DNA of 64,000 nt from Otatea glauca (GCA_036346275.1 CM070717.1:8801178-8865177), one strand, 5' to 3'. Counted from the stretch's first letter, positions 44,459 to 55,145 are shown. The notes: a model not told the origin generated them from the letters alone. Made by a program: numbers and translations.

Positions 44459-45652
44459 CTAGGAACTTACCCAAGACAACATCCGTGGCGCTCGGACTTC
44501 ATCAGTAATGTGGTTGACTCGGCCTCGTGTAGTTCCTTGGGATGGAGTTGCTGCTGTTGATGCCCCGCGGTTCACGGTTGGCACGGGAGTCCTTGCCGGT
44601 GTGTTCCCCAAGTTAAAGCGGACCGGGGTGACACCTCCCTTCTTAGGGCAATTGTTGGCAAAATGCCCCATTTCATTGCAATGGTAGCAACGTCTTCCCA
44701 CTGCCTGAGAGGTTCCTCCAGTCTGTGCCACAGTTCTGGCTGGAGTCTGAACATTCTGACCCATTGGGCGATTTGCCGGCAGTGGTGCTCTATCATTGCC
44801 TCTGGGCTGGTACCGGATGAACTGTTGGGGTGCCGTCCTCTGCCTCTGCTGGCCTTGATGACCTCCTTGTTGCGCTATTCTGCGCTTCCTATTGTCATCC
44901 AACTCTCGGCGCTTGTCCTCTAAGATAAGAGCTTTGTTAACTAGCTCTTGGAAGTTAGGGAATGTGTGGGTGATCAGTCCCACCTGCAACCCTGCATTCA
45001 ATCCCTTCATGAAGCGGGATTGTCTGGCTTTATCCGTAGCCACGTCCTCCAGTGCGTAGCGTGCCAGTTGGGTGAATTTATTCAGGTAATCGGCCACTGA
45101 CTGGCCGCCTTGCTTGAGACTCCGGAATTCCTCCTTTTTAAGATCCATGATACCCTCGGGTACATGGTACTGGCGGAAAGCTGAGGTGAACTCCTCCCAC
45201 GTGATACTCTGTGGGTCCTCATGAGCTGCGCAGAAGTTTTCCCACCATTCTGCGGCAGTCCCTTCGAGTTGATGAGAGGCATAGAGTACCCTCTCATGTC
45301 CTACACACTGGGTAATGTGCAGCTTCCTTTCAATTGTCCTTAGCCAATCGTCCGCTTCCAGTGGATTGGCGTTACCTGAGAAAGTAGGTGGACGGGTTCT
45401 CATAAACTCCGACAACCTGGAGTAGGGGTGTGGTCCATGGTTACCCCCAGGTTGAACAATCACAGCAGCTTGATTGGATATCTGTTGCATGGTTTGAACC
45501 ATCGTGTTCATAAGTTGAGTCTGGGCAGTCAAGAAGGCTCCCAGGTTATGCATATCGACCTGCGGCGGTTGAGGAATCGGCTCTTCATTCTGGTAATCCG
45601 CCTGGTTAGCTCCACTTCCGCTGGCTCCAACATTTTCACGAGTCCTCACCAT
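44459..45652 (-). CDS. G1 Gag (Retrotrans_gag with CCHC zinc knuckle), open reading frame
   Basis: About 397 residues from MVRTRENVGASGSGANQ (preferred Met; the frame opens 15 codons upstream at 45697). The capsid-like domain (PF03732 type) includes FSGNANPLEADDWLRTIERK, LEGTAAEWWENFCAAHED, FRQYHVPEGIMDLKKEEF and SVADYLNKFTQLARYALED. A basic Gln/Arg-rich region leads to a zinc knuckle CYHCNEMGHFANNC. It ends in the protease linker (TTRGRVNHITDEV), which in an intact element would continue into pol. It packages the RNA. This is the only long intact protein frame of G1. Confidence 0.88.
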   Translation of the reverse strand: MVRTRENVGASGSGANQADYQNEEPIPQPPQVDMHNLGAFLTAQTQLMNTMVQTMQQISNQAAVIVQPGGNHGPHPYSRLSEFMRTRPPTFSGNANPLEADDWLRTIERKLHITQCVGHERVLYASHQLEGTAAEWWENFCAAHEDPQSITWEEFTSAFRQYHVPEGIMDLKKEEFRSLKQGGQSVADYLNKFTQLARYALEDVATDKARQSRFMKGLNAGLQVGLITHTFPNFQELVNKALILEDKRRELDDNRKRRIAQQGGHQGQQRQRTAPQQFIRYQPRGNDRAPLPANRPMGQNVQTPARTVAQTGGTSQAVGRRCYHCNEMGHFANNCPKKGGVTPVRFNLGNTPARTPVPTVNRGASTAATPSQGTTRGRVNHITDEVRAPRMLSWVSS

Positions 45653-45869
45653 CTGTTGCAAACTTCCAGGGTTAAGAAAAGAAGAGAGCATAGACAAGTA
45701 GAAGAATTCATGTGGGGAAACAGGTGCAACTTAAATTATTTAGCCACTTTATTGATATAATATAAAGCAGTATGGTTGCTCACAAGTGCCTAAGGGCAAT
45801 GCAACACATACGAGACACTCACAACCAAAAACAAGTAAGCAAACATAGGAATCCATGACGACTCACACC
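45653..45869 (-). other. G1 spacer between upstream ORF and gag
   Basis: About 200 bp without a recognised domain; it contains the gag leader and the end of the upstream ORF. Confidence 0.4.
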
Positions 45870-46670
45870 TAATGGTGACTCTGAAGAAAAAGACGCGACT
45901 CAACCTTCGAGTCTCGACACTATACTCTACTAGACTCGATCACTCATCGAGCCAACCCGGCTGCGGCTCCCCCGGAGCATACACCGTGGGTGCTCGGAAT
46001 CGGGCAACTGGTCTCCGTGACCCATGCGGTGGTGCAAATGACCCCATCGACTACTGGTCCGTGGCTGCTGCTTCCCTTTGGTGCCTCTGCTCGCTCCTCC
46101 GGATCTGGATCGTAACTCCAAAACTAGCTCAGGCTCAAGTCCATACAAAGCCATCTCCAACTCCTGGATCTTACGCATGGAGTGAGCTAAGCCCTCCCAT
46201 GGTGGATCTTTGCCTCTGCGACCTCGGCGCGGGTCCTCTGCAACTCCCGGACTGTCTCGTCCAAGGCGTCCTCCTGGGCGATGACGTATCTCGCCAGGTG
46301 GGTGACAGTGGCGTCCTCCTCCACAAGCTCCATCCTGTCAAAATGATTGTCTCGACGCGGATGGTGACGAAAGACGGTGCCCTCCAACTCTGCGGAGTAA
46401 GTGCGGGCAACCGCCGTGACGCTTATCGCACGACTCTGGATTCGGCCTCAAAAGAAGACCTCCTGACTGTGATGTAGATAGGACGGCTCGCCCTCGTCCT
46501 CTCTCGAGCATACACTGTGATCTTGACATCCCAGGCGACGTCAAGTCCTACCCGTACCACCGAAGTTCCTCGTCTGTTGGTGCATCAAAACCTCCGAGCA
46601 ACTGCATCATACGCCATAACTCCGCAGTGTATCCTCCGGTGCGCTCTCCATAGGTGTGGATCATCCTCAT
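45870..46670 (-). pseudogene. G1 upstream ORF with coiled coil (function unknown), broken
   Basis: Minus strand, starting at an ATG (46668-46670) directly after an acceptor-like TTTTGGCAG. It starts MRMIHTYGERTGGYTAELWR then MMQLLGGFDAPTDEELRWYG, where TAG stops it. Frames then change repeatedly: TVYARERTRASRPIYITVRR-type sequence, FRHHPRRDNHFDRMELVEED, VTHLARYVIAQEDALDETVR, ELQRTRAEVAEAKIHH, MRKIQELEMALYGLEPELVL. The middle and end are predicted to form a coiled coil. Comparable extra ORFs upstream of gag occur in grass Tekay-type elements as far as I recall; I cannot name a function. Confidence 0.6.
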
Positions 46671-46847
46671 CTGCCAAAATAAACCTTGTTTAAATTAAAC
46701 AGAGCATAATAAAAATTCAGCATAGGTATGAATAAAGGAGAAGAGATAAGTCGAGATTTCTTTGACATTCTTGCTCAAGTTGATTAGGTCTTTAGAAAAT
46801 AGTTTTACCCTCCTAGGCACAACCAAACTAGGGTCAAGACCTACAGT

Positions 46848-46866
46848 CAGCCTGCTCTGATACCAC
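46848..46866 (-). other. G1 primer-binding site (tRNA-Met)
   Basis: Minus strand TGGTATCAGAGCAGGCTGA, four bases inside the 5' LTR border at 46870. Confidence 0.88.
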
Positions 46867-46869
46867 CTC

Positions 46870-47883
46870 TGTGGGGCCCCGAATCTGCAAATCCGGACCC
46901 TCTGTGTATTCGGTGCCAGTCCAGGATCACGCTAGCACACACAGTCATACAGGGTTGCACATTACAGACATTCACAAAGATATAAGAATAAATAGTGCAA
47001 ACATGTATATAAATCGAGTTGTACGACCTTATGGTCTCCTTACAGATAAGTCAGCCACACAGGGCTTACATTATTCAAAGTAAAGAAATAGCAACGGAAC
47101 ATAAGTAAAGGTCGTGGAAGCCTTCATCTTGCCACAGGCAACCGACTAGGCTTGCCCCCTAGTTGTGCGTATCCTCGATGTACTCCTCCTCCCAAGCTGG
47201 TGTAGTCTCCTCCACTGGTGTTGGGGTTGATAAGCAAGGTGGGGTGAGTACACAAGGCACTCAACAAGTAATGCACAGAATGCAGCGCTATTACTACATG
47301 CAAAGCTTATTCCAAAGGGTTGGCTTAAATGGTTCTTTTGCATCAAACAACAATTTTAAACCAATATCTTAATTAGATTAAAGCATTGGAACAGTTATAA
47401 GTAATAATAATTTCAAATGGTTTTTCCTTGAGGATTCTCGACACACAGCCTTAACAGTTCATTTTTAACACTTGGCACACAGCCCCCTTCCATGTTTTGT
47501 TTATGAAAATCTATCCCTCGACTGTAATCCCCGAGCAATGCTCAATACCGTGAGCACGGCTATTCGAATAGTTTTGACACTCTGCGGAGGTTGTACACTT
47601 TACCCACAAGATACTGACCGCCACCACACGGTGATTGTCCGCAACAAAGCTTTTCAGAACTTCTACCTTAACTAAAGAACCTCTCGGTATTGCCTTCACT
47701 ATCACTTCCCTCACACAGCCAAGTATAGGACCGGCCAATCACCGTTGGATGGGCACCAAGCCGTAGTACGTGCGCTCCCCATACAGATACACCCCGTGTC
47801 TTGTCACCCCGAGGTATCGGAGGAAAGATATCGTAACCCTAGTCAACTAGGTCTGTCCCCAAATCGACATGTGGTTTGTATGG
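46870..47883 (-). repeat. G1 5' LTR remnant (truncated)
   Basis: About 1,014 bp aligning with 37569-38590 of the 3' LTR. It stops near 47883, after CGACATGTGGTTTGTATGGA, where sequence of the related G2 LTR begins close to that LTR's left end. About 2.5 kb of this LTR is missing. Confidence 0.85.
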
Positions 47884-49282
47884 ACCGAATCCATCGATTC
47901 AACCCACCGTGTTTAACGCACTATTCCTGTGATCAACGCTAATGCACACACTCAACATTGGTACATATCACATCATACTCAACGATAATGAATAATAGTT
48001 CATTCATTGATATAACTAAAGGTATGATCTTATGACCAACTTACATTATTAAGCCACGCAGGCAAGACCGAAAATATAACTAATGATTAAGCAAATGGAA
48101 AATAGAAAACGTAGATAGCTCATCAGTTCACCACAGCAACCGACAAGGCTCGGACCCTAATGACTCGTGTCTTCTGGACTTCCTCTTCCAACACAGTGTA
48201 GATTCTTCAACTGTTGATTATTGTTGTTTGGCAAGGGTGAGTACTTAAAGCACTCAACAAGTTGTGCATGAATGCAATTCTATGTATCTATATGTAAGGC
48301 TTATTCCAATGGATAGGCTATCATGGCTATTTTGCAATAAGCAGCATTTATGAACAAATACAATAAATAGATTGTAAAGAATGTAAAACAAATAGCAATA
48401 ATAAATAACTTCAGGATTTCTCAAGTAAACCAAGTTTCCAATCCTAAGTCAAATTCCATCTTCCATATGGCCTTCCGCCATCCCAACCAAGTTGTTCAAT
48501 TAATTAAGCTAACCCTTAACTGTAATTCCCGAGCATTGCTCAATACCGCGAGCACGGCTATCCGAATAGTTTCACACTCTGGAGAGGTTATGCACTTTAC
48601 CCACGTGATACAACCAAACACCACCAAGGCGAGTGATTATAGCAAAGCCTTTACAATGCTCTGGCTTAACCGGATACTACCCGCTAAGGTTTCAACACTG
48701 GTGGGTCTGAAAACCATAACCGGGGCCCCCTCTTGCGCCATGTGAATTACACCATAACTCGGGAACTCACACCGTCCACGATAGTACCAAAATCAAGACA
48801 TTGCAAATTACTCAGCTAGGCTGGCCCATACCAGACATGTGGTTGCATGATTGACTCAGGTCAAAGGCTTGCAAGGTTAAGTCCTTAGTGTGATCAAGGC
48901 AAGACATCCACATACCCTCTGCCCATCGGGCCCACCTTGGCCTCCTCGCCTTGCCACTTGCCCCAATCTAAATTATCATCACCCGCTTGATTACCAAGCA
49001 CCACGTGCCATCAACAATTCAACATCGTTGCGTGACATGACTCGCCACAACAACTCAATCTCATCGTGTGATCCCACATGACACACAAGTTCATAATATC
49101 GTTCCATATTCCATTAATCAAGATTAATTATCAATGATTCTGATACATGTGATGACGTGGCAAAGCTAAGCAACTAATACGGTCTAAACCTCCAATGTTG
49201 ATTATAATTATTAACCAACTATATTTAACCAATCTAGGGTGACAACGGATCATGGCATACAAATGACAAGGTAGGGTATAGA

Positions 49283-49491
49283 TCAATCTGGTATATTAGC
49301 TAAGCCCAATCTAGTTTGAAACAATTGTATATTTGAAACATATGCAATAGGGTAAAACAAATATAGCAATTTTATAAACATGGGTTCAACATGATCAAAG
49401 CACAACTTGCCTTGGAATAGGTCCTGATCTTGATCTGAAGCTTGCTCTTGGGTTGCTTGATCTTCCTCCGAAGCGTCACACAATTCAACGT
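49283..49491 (-). other. G2 LTR acidic exon-2-like segment and read-through frame
   Basis: Exon-like part 49411-49491 (81 nt) between TACGCGTAG and CCAAG|GCAAGT. The phase-1 frame reads ELCDASEEDQATQEQASDQD then QDLFQGK. If the GC donor is not used, the frame continues LCFDHVEPMFIKLLYLFYPI to a stop at 49283. The acidic part is partly conserved in G1 (QASEHDQQLFEGK). Confidence 0.5.
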
Positions 49492-50008
49492 CTACGCGTA
49501 CCGAAGGAGAAAAGCAAATAAATACCAAAACAGAGAGAAATTGAACTCCAAAAATCAAATAAAATTCACCATTAAATAGATCTCAATTTTACAAATTTTT
49601 AGAAATTTGAATCACTCAAATCCGAGTTAAATTGCAAAAGATATAGCCTTTTGAAGTTTGAAATAAATACTGAAAACAGAAAATCAGAAATTCGAAATTA
49701 ACAGATTTATTTTTAAAACGAAAACTGATTTATTGCGTCATCATGACGCCAGCGCTGAACCGGACCAATCAGAAGCCGACGCGTGGCCTCGGTGCATAGA
49801 CCTGGTCCACGGGACCTCCTATGGTCTACCGTAGACCCGGTCCACGACGCCTCGGCGCCCGCACCACCACGCGTCAGCGCCCGATTGGTTGCGGCGACGG
49901 CGAGATCTAGAGCGCACGAACTCGATCGGACGACTACGGCAAGGGTGCACGTGGCCGTGTCTCGGTTCGTCCGATTAGATCCAACGGCCTCCGACACCCG
50001 AGACGCTT

Positions 50009-50011
50009 ACC
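50009..50011 (-). other. G2 LTR leader splice-donor candidate
   Basis: Minus strand CCAAGTGG|GTAAGC at the end of the GC-rich block, about 340 bp downstream of a TATA-like CTATTTAAAG (50351-50360). Confidence 0.4.
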
Positions 50012-50350
50012 CACTTGGCGCGATCCGGAGCGTTCAACGAAGATCGAACGGCTGGAAAGCTTCGAATCCGGCGATGACGATGCGGTGGCACAGCTTCACC
50101 GGCGATGGAGAAGACGACGTCGGCGATGGCGCTAAGGCGACGAAACGGCGACACGGCTTCACTGGTCCGACGCGACGAAATCCGGGGATCTCGGTCTGGC
50201 CGGCGGAAACGGCGGCGGAAACGATCGGAAACCACAACAGGGCTTTGGCTAACTCCGGCGAGCTTCTACGCGAGAATGGCGACGGCTCGGGGCTTCGGGA
50301 TTGCGGCAGACGCGCGGCGCGAGGTGAGGAATTCAACACCCGCGTCGGCG

Positions 50351-50360
50351 CTTTAAATAG
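50351..50360 (-). promoter_or_regulatory. G2 LTR TATA-like box
   Basis: Minus strand CTATTTAAAG within the GC-rich block. Position and spacing to the donor are similar to L1 (20337-20345). Confidence 0.45.
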
Positions 50361-50936
50361 CGCAACGACGGGGCGCGCAAAGCCGGACTCGAGGACGGCC
50401 CGAGGCGCGGCGGACTCGGCGGCGACACGGAGAGGTGACGTGGCTGCATCCGACGCGTCCACGCGGCGCCATCGAACGGCTCGGACGATCGACGACGCGC
50501 AAAGGCACGGCCGTTGGATCTCGATCCAACGGTTGTCGCGATGGATCCTAGGGTTTCAGCCGCACGCGGCCGACTTGGGCCACCAAGCGGACCTAGCGCA
50601 TGATTGGGCTTCGCCCATCATCGCTTCAAAAGATTTTAAAACTTTAATAATTAAAATAATTCTAGAAATTCATTTAATTGGTTTTAGGCAAATAAAATAA
50701 TCAGAAAAATCCATTAAAAATCTCAAAATACTTTGAGACATTCTAAACTCAAATAAAATATTTTTGGCAAAACTTTATTTTAACTTTGCACAGATTTAAA
50801 TAGATTTGAATAAAAGCAATAAACTTGAAATAAGAATTAATTCAAATAAATCCAGAAAAATCCAAATAAATTCAGAAAATCACAAATGCACATTTAAGCA
50901 ATAAAACTTAATTAAACCAAATTTTGGGATGTTACA

Positions 50937-50947
50937 AACCTCCCTCT
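50937..50947 (-). other. G2 polypurine tract
   Basis: Minus strand AGAGGGAGGTT directly before TGTAACATCCC. Confidence 0.85.
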
Positions 50948-51588
50948 AATGAATCTCAATTCGAGATTGTGGCTAACTAGAGAATAGGTTCGGAATTTCG
51001 ACTTCAAGTCTTCTTTCGCTCCCATGTGGCTTCACCTTGAATGATTGCTCCATCGAACTCGCAAAGCGAATAGACTTGTTTCGGTCTTATGCTCCATAAC
51101 ATCCAAAATTTTGACCGGTTGCTCTTTGTAAGTCAAATCATCTTGCAGCTCTATTGCATCCAATGGGTTTGCTCGGTTGGCACTCGAGACACTTCTTAAG
51201 GCTGCGACACATGGAATACATCATGCACTCCTGCCAAGGACTGAGGCAACTCTAACTGATAAGCCACCTCTCCTCGACGGCTCAGAATCTTGAACGGACC
51301 AACATATCTTGGTGCAAGCTTCCCTTTAACATGAAATCTTTTAACGCCCTTAAGAGGGGTAACCCTGAGATACACATGATCTTCTGGTTCAAAACTCAAA
51401 TCTCGACGACGGTTGTCTGCGTAGCTTTTCTGTCTTGACTGCGCTATCTTCAACCTCTCTCTGATCATGGCAACTTGAATTTCTGCCTCCTCGAGAATAT
51501 CTGCCCCAAACACCAAACGTTCTCCTGTTTCGTTCCAATTCAATGGGGTACGACAAGCACGTCCATACAACGCCTCAAACGGTGACAT
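50948..51588 (-). pseudogene. G2 integrase C-terminus and chromodomain remnant
   Basis: The frame 51196-51588 carries MSPFEALYGRACRTPLNWNE, IRERLKIAQSRQKSYADNRR, VYLRVTPLKGVKRFHVKGKL, PRYVGPFKILSRRGEVAYQL and AGVHDVFHVSQ, a normal chromovirus integrase end. The following 200 bp, in mixed frames, give DDLTYKEQPVKILDVMEHKT, then FDGAII and EATWERK, recognisable as a chromodomain with small indels. This supports Tekay/Del-type identity. Confidence 0.85.
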
Positions 51589-52616
51589 CTGCAGGCTAGC
51601 TTGATAACTATTATTGTAACTGAACTCGCATATGGCAAACTTTTATCCCAAGATGTAGCATAAGCTAAAGCACAAGCTCTCAACATATCCTCTAAAATCT
51701 GATTTACTCTTTCAGTCTGACCATCTGTCTGCGGGTGATATGCTGTACTAAAATTCAGACGAGTTCCCATGGCTTCGTGCAACTTATTCCAGAATCTTGA
51801 GGTAAATTGGGTACCTCTGTCTGACACAATCTTCTTGGGCACTCCATGCAAACATACAATCTTTGACATGTACAACTCTGCTAAACGATCTCCTGAGTAA
51901 GTGGTCTTTACTGGGATAAAATGGGCGACCTTGGTTAGACGATCCACAATAACCCAAATAGAATCGTAACCTCTCTGAGTTTTAGGTAAACCAGTGATAA
52001 AGTCCATTCCGATTTCCTCCCACTTCCATTCCGGAATTTTCAACGGCTGCAACAAACCAGCGGGTCTTTGATGCATGGCCTTCACTCTCTGACACACGTC
52101 GCATAATGCAACATGCTCAGCTACCTCACGCTTCATATTAGGCCACCAAAATCTCTCTTTCAAGTCCTGGTACATCTTAGCACTCCCTGGATGAATTGAG
52201 TATTTTGAATCGTGAGCTTCCTCAAGAATCAATTGCTTTAGTTCCTTTTTATCCGGCACACAAATTCGGCCTTTGAAGAACATGGTTCCCTGCTCATCCA
52301 GAGTGAAATCTACAGCTAAGCCTTCTTCCTTTTTAACCTTGATCTTAGAAATTTTATCATCATCTTTCTGGCCTTCTCTAATCTGATCCTCTAGTGTTGG
52401 CTTTACTTCCAGTGCAGCTACCATTCCCTGCGGAACAACTTCCAACCTTAGTTTCTGAAATTCCTTGCATAATTCTGGTTGATCCTCCATGGTCAATGTA
52501 TTTGCGCTATGGCTCTTTCGACTCAGAGCATCTGCTACCACATTGGCTTTTCCGGGATGATAATGGATTCCCACATTATAATCCTTAATTAGCTCAAGCC
52601 ATCTTATTTGTCTCAT
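51540..52616 (-). pseudogene. G2 RNase H end and integrase core (358 codons open)
   Basis: The frame contains ELIKDYNVGIHYHPGKANVV then ADALSR (end of RNase H) and the integrase zinc region with His135, His142, Cys172 and Cys175. All three catalytic residues are present: Asp205 (GMDFITGLP), Asp266 (VSDRGTQFTS) and Glu302 (HPQTDGQTERVN). The last residues are frameshifted relative to the next segment (overlap 51540-51588). The integrase core itself looks intact. Confidence 0.9.
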
Positions 52617-53119
52617 ATTCGATCCGCTTGAGTGAATATGTATTTGAGTGCTCTTATGGTCGTATATATCTCACATCTATTTCCTATGAGATAATGACGC
52701 CATATCTTTAAAGCATGCACTACGGCAGCTAATTCCAAATCATGCGTTGGGTAATTCACTTCATGCGGTCTTAACTGTCTCGACGCATAAGCAACAACTT
52801 TGCCTTCCTGCATTAACACGCACCCTAAGCCTTGCTTTGAAGCATCACAGTAAATATCAAATCCATTCTGCACATCTGGCAGTACTAATACGGGGGCTGT
52901 TGTTAAACGCTTCTTTAACTCCATAAAGCTTTTCTCGCACTCTGGCGTCCATGCAAACTTCTTTTCTTTCTTTAACAACCTGCGTAAGGGGTTTAGCAAT
53001 CGTTGAGAATCCTCTATGAACCGACGGTAATATCCCGCCATTCCCAGAAAACTACGGATCTGGGTAACTGACTTTGGTTGCTCCCAATGCAACATCAAGG
53101 CCCACTTTGCTTGGGTCAA
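52613..53119 (-). pseudogene. G2 RT thumb and RNase H
   Basis: Reads LHWEQPKSVTQIRSFLGMAG, YYRRFIEDSQ and PLRRLLKKEKKFAWTPECEK. RNase H Asp lies in FDIYCDASKQGLGCVLMQEG and Glu in YPTHDLELAAVVHALKIWRH. The third catalytic region (IYTTIRALKYIFTQ) is altered from YTDHKSLKY, so the RNase H Asp is lost by a small indel. Frame breaks lie at both ends. Confidence 0.88.
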
Positions 53120-53855
53120 CTGCTACTCCTTTTGTAGTCATTACATGACCAAGAAATTCAACTTTCTCCTTCCAGAATTCACACTTGCTAAACTTAGCAT
53201 ACAGCTGATGCTCTCGTAGCCTCTCTAAAACCCTTCTTAGATGTTCTGCATGCTCTTCCTCTGTCTTCGAGTAAACCAAGATATCGTCTATGAAGACTAC
53301 AACAAACTTATCCAAATATTCCATGAAAACCTTATTCATCATGTTCATGAAATATGCTGGGGCATTAGTCAATCCAAATGACATGACTGTGAACTCATAA
53401 TGTCCATATCGCGTAGAAAACGTAGTCTTAGGCACATCCTCCGCTCGGATCTTCAACTGATGGTATCCTGAACGAAGATCTACCTTGGAGAAAACTCCAG
53501 CTCCTCTTAATTGATCAAATAAGTCATCGATCCTGGGCAACGGATACTTATTCTTGATCGTTACTTCATTCAGTGCACGATAATCGATGCACATTCTAAG
53601 ACTTCCGTCCTTTTTACGAACAAACAAAACCGGGGCTCCCCACGGTGATGAACTTGGTCTAATGAAACCTTTCTCTTGCAGTTCCTCAATCTGCTTCTTC
53701 ATTTCCACTAACTCGTAAGTAGGCATCCGAAATGGTCTCTTTGATATCGGTGCTGTCCCTGGCGCTAACTCGATCACGAACTCGATATCACGGTCCGGTG
53801 GTAATCCTGGCAAATCTTCTGGAAACACATCCGGTATTCCTCGCTCATCGCACAT
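53052..53855 (-). pseudogene. G2 reverse transcriptase (RVT_1), 267 codons open
   Basis: The frame starts near PDVFPEDLPGLPPDRDIEFV. It has GFIRPSSSPWGAPVLFVRKK, MCIDYRALNEVTIKNKYPLP, motif A Asp126 (FSKVDLRSGYHQ) and motif C FIDD at 188-191 (VVFIDDILVYS), both intact. It ends out of frame at DPSKVGLDVALG, where the thumb should follow. The catalytic fold is complete but separated from protease and RNase H by frameshifts. Confidence 0.9.
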
Positions 53856-54428
53856 CTTCCATGCCGATGGCTTTCACGCCGTTGACCATTAACTGCCCAT
53901 CGCGAACTGCGGTCGCTTGAAACTCTACTTTCTTGCCACTAGGGCCTTCCAAAGTCATGATCCTTCGGCCACAATCCAAAACGGCCTTATGCTTAGACAG
54001 CCAATCCATTCCAAGGATGACGTCTAGGATTGCGATCTATCAAGATAAGATTCGCTAGGAATTCTATCCCATCCATAAGCAACTTAGCTCCCAAACACCC
54101 AAGGCTAGATCTAAGCTCAGATCCTCGGGCTTGGACTAAGAGCACACACTTAAGATTCACCACTTGAAATCCATTCTTGGTTGCAAAACTTTGAGAAACA
54201 AACGAATGCGAAGCTCTAGAATCAAACAAAGCAGAAAGGTGTAATCGAGTTGACGTAAACTTACCCAAAGACAACGCCCGTAGCTTCCTGAGCTCCATCT
54301 GCGGTGATGTGGTTGATCCTTCCACGCACTGTTGATTGCGGGGTTGCTCCAGCTTGACCTGGCGCACGATTTCCTCCTGAGGTTGGTGCCTTGGCCGGTG
54401 TTGTTCCCAAGTTGAAACGAATCGGCGT
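53856..54428 (-). pseudogene. G2 protease and C-terminal gag end
   Basis: The protease core reads LFDSRASHSFVSQSFATKNG (54170-54230 region), with DSG changed to DSR. It is followed by VNLKCVLLVQARGSELRSSL and LLMDGIEFLANLILIDRN. Upstream the gag end reads VRGRINHITADGAQEATGVV and IRFNLGTTPAKAP, collinear with G1 gag after its zinc knuckle. The reading stops at 54428 at the CACTA-C terminus. Confidence 0.85.
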
Positions 54429-54445
54429 CACTACACTAAAAGCGT
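54429..54445 (+). repeat. CACTA-C terminal repeat with doubled CACTA
   Basis: CACTACACTAAAAGCGT: the pentamer CACTA occurs twice in tandem (54429-54433 and 54434-54438). The base triplet before it (CGT) is the target-duplication candidate if the first copy is the border. Confidence 0.75.
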
Positions 54446-54815
54446 CATCGATGGCGGTTCATAACCGTCATCGATGGCGGTTATTGAACCGCCACGTATA
54501 TAGTGCCATCGATAATCGAGATTATCGGTGGCGTTTTCTAACCGCCACGAGATAAGTGTTATCGTGACGGTTCTACACACTAACCGCCACAGATAACAAT
54601 ACTATACGTGGCGGTTCTATCCACCAACCGCCACAGATAACTACACTATCTCGTGACGGTTCTTTCCTACAACCGCCACAGATAATAATATTATCGTGGC
54701 GGTTCTTGCCACCAACCGCCACAGATAACTATATTATCGTGGCGGTTCTATACACCAACCGCCACAGATCTATATTATACGTGGCGGTTCTATCCACCAA
54801 CCGCCACAGATAGTA
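54446..54815. repeat. CACTA-C subterminal inverted repeats (left end)
   Basis: About seven palindromic units of the form GTGGCGGTTC, 5-8 nt, ACCGCCACAGATA. The outermost copies read CATCGATGGCGGTT. The motif is shared with the internal cluster at 60355-60675. Confidence 0.9.
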
Positions 54816-55145
54816 CCCGACCAAAAATAAAAAACTGCATTTTGGGCTAGCCTCAAAGTGCTACTAGCCATGCCCTCTCAAACATATAATACATCAATCA
54901 CAGATTTTGCATATACACAGTTACAATATACAATAATCACCACATATTTCGCATATACACAACTACAATATAATACATCAATCACAATTGCAATTTTGCA
55001 TATACACAATTATAATGTACAACAATCACAGCTTTTGCATATACACAACTACAATATAATACATCAATCACAATTACATATAATACATCAATCACAATTA
55101 CAATCACAGATTTTGCATATACACAATTACAATGTACAATTAAAG
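54816..55145. repeat. AT-rich short tandem array
   Basis: From about 54880, units built of TACATCAATCACA, TTTTGCATATACACA and ATTACAATGTACAA recur about five times with variable spacing. No coding content. Confidence 0.7.

Larger units (their letters stand above)
37569..47883 (-). mobile_element. G1: Gypsy chromovirus (Tekay/Del-like), 5' LTR truncated
   Basis: Minus-strand element. 3' LTR 37569-41149, polypurine tract 41150-41160, decayed pol 41165-44434, gag 44459-45652, upstream ORF to 46670, primer site about 46848-46866, and a 5' LTR remnant 46870-47883. Integrase lies after RT and a chromodomain-like end follows it, which places it among chromoviruses. It is inserted in the RT/RNase H region of C2. 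The sequence left of it (CCACT) would be the target duplication, but the right side is lost because the 5' LTR is fused to the G2 LTR. Confidence 0.88.
47884..50936 (-). repeat. G2 3' LTR
   Basis: About 3.05 kb. On the minus strand it starts TGTAACATCCC (50936). The left end matches the other LTRs from about 10 bases inside the expected GGGGCCCCACA end, so only a few bases are lost at the fusion with G1. A GC-rich block spans 49740-50620. Confidence 0.85.
47884..54428 (-). mobile_element. G2: second Gypsy chromovirus, cut in gag by CACTA-C
   Basis: Minus-strand element with 3' LTR 47884-50936, polypurine tract 50937-50947, chromodomain-like end, integrase, RNase H, RT, protease and the end of gag (to 54428). 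It is the same family as G1 but clearly diverged. The gag is interrupted just after the zinc-knuckle position by the CACTA-C terminus at 54429. The remaining gag and 5' LTR would lie beyond the window. Confidence 0.88.

Noticed and set aside
49783..50700. 305-codon open frame on the plus strand
   Set aside because: It is antisense to the G2 LTR leader block, GC-rich with no domain, and shares nothing with the equivalent plus-strand frames in G1; probably chance.
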